Assembly: GCF_001641825.1 (NCBI RefSeq)
Contig: NZ_LRFH01000003.1
Coordinates: forward strand, 124,001 to 188,000
Source: Guyparkeria sp. WRN-7
Lineage (GTDB): Bacteria; Pseudomonadota; Gammaproteobacteria; Halothiobacillales; Halothiobacillaceae
Direction of reading: 5' to 3'
DNA length: 64,000 nt
Shown: one piece after another, positions 60,110 through 64,000 of the stretch
Numbering within the stretch: the first letter of the stretch is position 1
Layout of the letters: each line of letters starts with the position of its first letter
The notes under the pieces: model-generated
The model's database searches: none
The model's input: only the letters and a program-made list of their open reading frames with translations
What the model was told of the DNA's origin: nothing
Translations under genes and position numbers: made by a program

Positions 60110-60511
60110 CTACCGCCGCCCGGCCCAGCGACCCAGCAACCACGGCATGGCCGCCATCAGCAGCAGGCTGATCGCGTAGGCCGCACCCGCAACGGGATCA
60201 CGACCGGCCAGGTAGTCCGCCAGGCTCATCCCGCGCAGACCTAGCACCAGGGCGATCTCGGCCAACAGCAACCAGCCCACGGCAAACCCGCCCGCTCCCA
60301 GCCACACGGCGGGCGTTGGCGGCAGAGCAAACCGTCGTGTCGTCCAGCGCGCTGCCAGCACGACCACCAGCAGCATCACCGGCATCTCGGCAAGCTCCGC
60401 GGCCCGTGCCCCCAGCTGCGGGGCCAGCCACAGCTCGCGCACCACGCCGAGGACGAACCCCGTCGCGAACACCCACAGGAAATACGCCGTACCCGCCTTG
60501 AAGATCCTCAT
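60110..60511 (-). CDS. Small membrane protein, four predicted helices
   Basis: This 133-residue membrane protein has about four hydrophobic segments: GTAYFLWVFATGFVLGVV, LAEMPVMLLVVVLAARWTT, LGAGGFAVGWLLLAEIALVLGL and AYAISLLLMAAMPWLLGRW. I do not recognise the family with certainty, though small membrane proteins with this W-VFATGF and EMPVML pattern are common in proteobacteria. The ATG at 60511 gives the first helix right after a short basic start; a longer frame upstream would overlap the YdcH gene terminator. It is convergent with purN, and its leader contains the terminator of the YdcH gene. Confidence 0.65.
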   Translation of the reverse strand: MRIFKAGTAYFLWVFATGFVLGVVRELWLAPQLGARAAELAEMPVMLLVVVLAARWTTRRFALPPTPAVWLGAGGFAVGWLLLAEIALVLGLRGMSLADYLAGRDPVAGAAYAISLLLMAAMPWLLGRWAGRR

Positions 60512-60562
60512 GGCCGCCCTCCCCCAACGCTGCAAGATCAAGATGGCCGTTGTATCGGCAAA

Positions 60563-60600
60563 AGAAAAGGGCCCGCCTGAACCAGGCGGGCCCTTCGAAG
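60563..60600 (-). terminator. Terminator of the YdcH-like gene
   Basis: The 13-bp perfect stem AAGGGCCCGCCTG (60567-60579) / CAGGCGGGCCCTT (60583-60595) has a 3-base loop and a T-rich tail TTTTCTTTTG on the minus strand. It lies 24 bases after the YdcH-like gene stop. Confidence 0.88.
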
Positions 60601-60618
60601 GGTCATCGATCCGGCCGA

Positions 60619-60855
60619 TCAGCCCTTGAGCATCGCGTAGAGCTCGTCCTTCAGCGCCAGGCGCTGCTTCTTGAGCTCTTCCATGTGCTCGTCGGTGACC
60701 GGCTCGTCCTGCTTCTCGAGCACCTCGATTTCCTTGGTCAGCTCGTCGTAACGCTCGAACTGCTTGTGGAAGTGGGAATCCTCGGTCTTGAGCTCGTGAA
60801 TGCGCTCCTTGAACTCCGGGAACTCGTGCGCCAGATCGTGATGGTCTACCTGCAT
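60619..60855 (-). CDS. YdcH family (DUF465) small helical protein
   Basis: This 78-residue charged, all-helical protein matches the YdcH/DUF465 family: DHHDLAHEFPEFKERIHELKTEDSHFHKQFERYDELTKEI and a C-terminal LKKQRLALKDELYAMLKG, with heptad-like spacing suggesting a coiled coil. Function unknown; members are often stress-related small proteins. Start ATG at 60855 with the usual family length. It is followed by a strong terminator and preceded by the FadL-type gene (127 bases between). Confidence 0.88.
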   Translation of the reverse strand: MQVDHHDLAHEFPEFKERIHELKTEDSHFHKQFERYDELTKEIEVLEKQDEPVTDEHMEELKKQRLALKDELYAMLKG

Positions 60856-60981
60856 CGGTCACCTCTGTTTGCGGATGAAAGACGGGCCGGGACATCCGGC
60901 CGATACCAGCCTAGATCATAGCGCCGACGCCGACAGGCGTCCCCCGAGCAAATCGCTCGGAAATCCGCCTGCCCGCCCGGA

Positions 60982-62337
60982 TCAGAAGTGCGCGTTGAGC
61001 TGCACCCCGAGAATGTCGACCTTGCCCTCGTACTGGCCGGTCAGGTTGTTCGGGATCGCCGACTCGGTGGTGTTGTCGATGCGGCTGTCATCCATCCAGA
61101 TGTGGGTGTAACCGACATCCACCGACCACTGCTTGCTGATCTCGTAGCCCAGACCCAGAGAGGCCCAGGTGCGATCGGCATCCGGCAGGCGTGCCGTGCG
61201 AAATTCCGGGCTCGGTACCGGCGTCGGGTCGTAGGCGGCACCGGCACGCAGCGTCCAGCGCGGCGCGAACTGCCACTCGCCACCCACGGCGACGCGCAGG
61301 GTGTCGTCCCAGTTCTCGGTGGTGACCGCTTCGCGACCGAAGCTCTGCTCGACACGCAGCTCGTCGAAGCTCGACCAGCCGGTCCACAACAGACCGAGCG
61401 AGCCGCTCAAGGTGTCGCTGAACTCGTGCGTCACACTGGCGGCGGCGGTCGCCGGCAGCTCGAGCTCTGCGCGGGCCCAGCCGTCGGCAAAGTTCGGAAA
61501 GGCGTTCAGCGGCGCCGGCATCGTGTAGTCGGCCTCGCCGGTCAGCTCGTGCTCGATGCCCGAGTGGTACGCGAGACCCACGCGGGTGGCCTCGGTCGGC
61601 TGCCACAACACACCGAGGGTGTAACCGACCGACCAGTCGTCACCCTCGATCTCGACCTGCTGCCCGTCACTGACCACCTGACCGGGCGCCAGACCCGAAG
61701 CCAAGCAGGTGCCGGCCGGCAGCGTGCCCTGCATCTCGGCCGCGTAGCAGACCGCCCCGCCGTCGATCGCGGACGTCAGCTCGGCCTCGGCCCGCTGGAC
61801 GTTGAACGATGCACCCACGGTCCACTCAGGCGTGATATCGAGACTGAACGACGGGCTGATGTCGATCACCTCGATGTGGCTGTCGATGCCGTGGTAGCGG
61901 CCCAACCAGCCCTCGTCGTACTCGGTGGCCAGCCCGAAGGGCACGGTCAGGGCGACGCCGACGCGGGTCTTCTCGTCGAGCTGATGGACGATCGAGGCAT
62001 TCGGAATGGCGGCCGGATCGCCGGCATCGCCCCCCAGCCCCCCGGCGACGCTGCCGAAGGCACTGCTCGAGGTCGCACCCGGCTGCAGTTCGAACGACGG
62101 CATGATGTAGTTCACGCCGCCGGAGGCGGCGGTGCCGTCGATCTGCGTCATCGCGGCCGGGTTGCCGACCAGGCCGCTGGACTCGCCGTTGCCGCTGGCG
62201 AGGTTGGCGAAGGCCTGGCCAAGGCCGGTGGCTTCCTTCTCCATCAGCGCGAAGCCGGCGGCCTGGGCCTGGCCGGCCATCAGGGCAGTCGACAGCGAGA
62301 CGGCGGTCGCCAGGGTGGTTCTCTGCATGCGTTTCAC
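60982..62337 (-). CDS. FadL/OmpP1-type outer-membrane hydrophobic-substrate channel
   Basis: This 451-residue outer-membrane beta barrel carries long-chain fatty acids or other hydrophobic compounds. A signal peptide (about 1-26, ending GQAQA) is followed by GFALMEKEATGLGQAFAN, the plug/hatch start, and NPAAMT (the NPA signature). The barrel is of alternating residues and ends in an aromatic Phe (LGVQLNAHF), as required for assembly. A Cys pair in a surface loop (about 204-217) is not usual. GTG start at 62337 with AGGAG 8 bases upstream. It lies next to an acyl-CoA ligase gene on the same strand (108-base gap), suggesting joint fatty-acid uptake and activation. Confidence 0.93.
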   Translation of the reverse strand: MKRMQRTTLATAVSLSTALMAGQAQAAGFALMEKEATGLGQAFANLASGNGESSGLVGNPAAMTQIDGTAASGGVNYIMPSFELQPGATSSSAFGSVAGGLGGDAGDPAAIPNASIVHQLDEKTRVGVALTVPFGLATEYDEGWLGRYHGIDSHIEVIDISPSFSLDITPEWTVGASFNVQRAEAELTSAIDGGAVCYAAEMQGTLPAGTCLASGLAPGQVVSDGQQVEIEGDDWSVGYTLGVLWQPTEATRVGLAYHSGIEHELTGEADYTMPAPLNAFPNFADGWARAELELPATAAASVTHEFSDTLSGSLGLLWTGWSSFDELRVEQSFGREAVTTENWDDTLRVAVGGEWQFAPRWTLRAGAAYDPTPVPSPEFRTARLPDADRTWASLGLGYEISKQWSVDVGYTHIWMDDSRIDNTTESAIPNNLTGQYEGKVDILGVQLNAHF

Positions 62338-62445
62338 GACTCTTACTCCTCTCGTTTTTCGTGTTCTTCTTCGGATTTATGCGCGCGTCGGCCGTCGCAG
62401 GCCCACGGGAGGCCCGCGATCGGTAGGTAGTCGGGGGAACGGGAG

Positions 62446-64000
62446 CTAGCGCGAGGCGAACAGCGCCTCGATGTCCTCGGCGTGCTGCTTCTCGATCAGC
62501 GGCCGCTTGAGCTTCTGCGTCGGGGTCATCAGGCCGTCCTCGATGGTCCACGGCTGGGTGAGGATCCTTATCCGACGGATCTGGGCGTAGCCGGGAAAGT
62601 CCGACAGGCGGGCGTTGATGCGCTTGAGGACCAGCTTCTCGACGAAGCGGTCGGTCAGCGTCTCGTCGTCCTCGGGGTCCATGTCGAACTCGTCGAGCAG
62701 GCCGGCGAACGTATCCGGCTCGACCACCACCAGGGCGGCGAGCTGGTGATGCCCTTCGCCGAGCACCAGCACCTGGTCGACCAGCGGGTCGAGGCCGATG
62801 GCCGACTCCATTGCCGCCGGCGGCACCTTCTCGCCGTTGGCCATGACGATGATGTCCTTGAGCCGGCCGGTGATGCGGATGTGGCCGTCCTCGTCGATCG
62901 CCGCCTGGTCGCCGGTATGCAGCCAGCCGTTCTCGTCGAGGGCCGCGGCGGTGGCCTCCTCGTTCTTCCAGTAGCCCTGCATCACCCCGGCGCTCTTGAC
63001 CATCAGCTCGTTCTGTTCGCCGAGGCGCACCTGCACCCCTTCGAGCGGCGTGCCGATGGTCTCCGGGCGGTTGTCGCCCGGACGGTTGACCGATACCACC
63101 GGGCTCGCCTCGGTCAGACCGTAGCCCTGCAACACGGGCACGCCGATGCCGGTGAACACCCGTGCGAGCTCCGGCGACAGCGGCGCGCCGCCGCAAATGG
63201 CGTAGCGCAGCCGCCCGCCGAGCCGCTCGCGCAGCTTGCCCGCCACCATCCGGTCGACCAGCGGCCACAGCGACGCCTTGGCCCCGCTGCCGCCGCGCCC
63301 CTGCCGGCGCTCGAAGCGGGCGCTGCCCACCTCGACGGTCAGGCGGAACAGCTTCTGCGCGAAGGCGCCCTTCTTCTTCAGCGCCGAACCGATGCGGTCG
63401 TAGACCCGCTCGTAGACGCGCGGCACCGAGATCAGCAAGGTCGGCTTGATGATGCCGAGGTCCTCGCCCAGCTGCTGCGCCGAGCGGGCAAAGGCGACCG
63501 TCGAGCCGCAGATCATGGGCAGGTAGTAGCCGCCGGTGCGCTCGAGGGTATGCGACAGCGGCAGGAAGGAGAGAAACAGGTCGTCGCCGGTAATCGAGGC
63601 GACCTTCGAGCAGGCGAAGGCGTTTTCCAGCATGTTGCTGTGCGTGAGCATCACGCCCTTGGCCCGCCCGGCCGTGCCCGAGGTGTAGACGATCGAGGCG
63701 AGCGTCTGGCCGTCAGCCTCCAGGCGCACCGGCTCGCCGCGCGCACCGAAGGTCCAGTCGGCGAACGACTCCAGGTGCTTGTCCTTGGCGCCGTCCTCGG
63801 CATCGATCGGCGCGAGCGTGATGATGCGCTTGAGCGTCTCGAAGTGGTCGGCAACCGCCTCCAGCCCGCGCCACTGGCGCCGACCGTCGACCACCAGCAG
63901 CTTGGCCCCGGTCTCCTTGATGATGTTCGCCACGTTCTGCGGCCGGTCGTCCGTGTACAGCGGCACGGTCACCAGCCCAAGCCCCAGCGCGGCCTGATCG
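62446..64000 (-). CDS. Long-chain acyl-CoA synthetase (AMP-forming), truncated at window end
   Basis: About 518 residues of a longer enzyme are visible; the frame stays open to the window end, where AALGLGLVTVPLYT aligns with the usual region about 80-100 residues into the family. Motifs: the AMP-binding P-loop IVYTSGTAGRAKGVMLTH, the region GYGLTEASPVVSVN, GWLHTGDQAAID, and the final ITGRLKDIIVMANGEKVPP, all as in FAA1/FadD15-type ligases. The C-terminal tail ends PTQKLKRPLIEKQH. It activates fatty acids with CoA; the length of the substrate is not defined. It sits upstream of the FadL-like gene in the same direction. The N terminus is missing because it lies beyond 64000. Confidence 0.93.
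   Translation of the reverse strand, partial: DQAALGLGLVTVPLYTDDRPQNVANIIKETGAKLLVVDGRRQWRGLEAVADHFETLKRIITLAPIDAEDGAKDKHLESFADWTFGARGEPVRLEADGQTLASIVYTSGTAGRAKGVMLTHSNMLENAFACSKVASITGDDLFLSFLPLSHTLERTGGYYLPMICGSTVAFARSAQQLGEDLGIIKPTLLISVPRVYERVYDRIGSALKKKGAFAQKLFRLTVEVGSARFERRQGRGGSGAKASLWPLVDRMVAGKLRERLGGRLRYAICGGAPLSPELARVFTGIGVPVLQGYGLTEASPVVSVNRPGDNRPETIGTPLEGVQVRLGEQNELMVKSAGVMQGYWKNEEATAAALDENGWLHTGDQAAIDEDGHIRITGRLKDIIVMANGEKVPPAAMESAIGLDPLVDQVLVLGEGHHQLAALVVVEPDTFAGLLDEFDMDPEDDETLTDRFVEKLVLKRINARLSDFPGYAQIRRIRILTQPWTIEDGLMTPTQKLKRPLIEKQHAEDIEALFASR

Overview
The window is a 64-kb stretch of GC-rich (by eye roughly two-thirds G+C), densely coded chromosome from a gammaproteobacterium. 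The LPS genes (msbA, lpxK, kdsB, lptE), AcnB, split-operon order leuS-lptE-holA-proA-nadD-rsfS-rlmH-maf-rng-yhdP, rne/rluC divergence and ClpS-ClpA all point to Gammaproteobacteria. A Tat-exported high-potential iron-sulfur protein (HiPIP), the acidic proteome and the high GC suggest a Chromatiales-type lineage, for example halophilic sulfur oxidisers such as Guyparkeria, Thioalkalivibrio or Ectothiorhodospiraceae. The genus is an inference; no rRNA is present in the window.

Layout. 1-5 kb: the end of nth, two small conserved genes, a lone PilB/GspE-type ATPase with MshE-N repeats, a GDCCVxC cysteine-rich protein and cfa. 5-10 kb: a large CBS-PAS-GGDEF-EAL protein and acnB. 10-14 kb: nudF, a hypothetical gene, a META-MliC envelope protein and a two-gene split LigD (polymerase plus phosphoesterase, no ligase). 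14 kb: a tRNA operon Asn-Arg-Glu-Glu on the minus strand with a clear promoter and terminator. 14.6-17.4 kb: an OYE-type reductase with a GlcG-like exported protein, then DUF2288, a cupin and a small membrane protein. 17.4-25 kb: a minus-strand run aroG-DUF4139-exbB-exbD-msbA-lpxK-ycaR-kdsB, with several start/stop overlaps. 25-39 kb: a minus-strand run leuS, lptE, holA, proA, nadD, rsfS, rlmH, maf, rng, yhdP and a nitrilase. 39-45 kb: small stress or envelope genes (DUF1451, lipoprotein, rhodanese, CBS, HPF-cold-shock fusion, CIA30), tRNA-Ala and a low-Mr protein tyrosine phosphatase. 45-51 kb: rne on the minus strand diverging from rluC-HAD-sppA. 51.3-51.6 kb: a 268-bp element with long terminal inverted repeats. 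51.6-60 kb: clpS, clpA, infA, a nitroreductase, glnS, HiPIP, DUF2007 and purM-purN. 60-64 kb: a small membrane protein, a YdcH protein, a FadL-type outer-membrane porin and a truncated acyl-CoA ligase.

Most of the window is housekeeping: lipid A/LPS biogenesis, translation, RNA decay, proteolysis and purine synthesis. The most unusual items are the MITE-like element and its solo copy 12 kb away, the ligase-less split LigD operon, a possible c-di-GMP pair (CBS-GGDEF-EAL enzyme near an MshEN ATPase), the HPF-cold-shock fusion, and a similar inverted repeat upstream of nemA and the HiPIP gene. No prophage, CRISPR array, transposase or clear defence island was seen.
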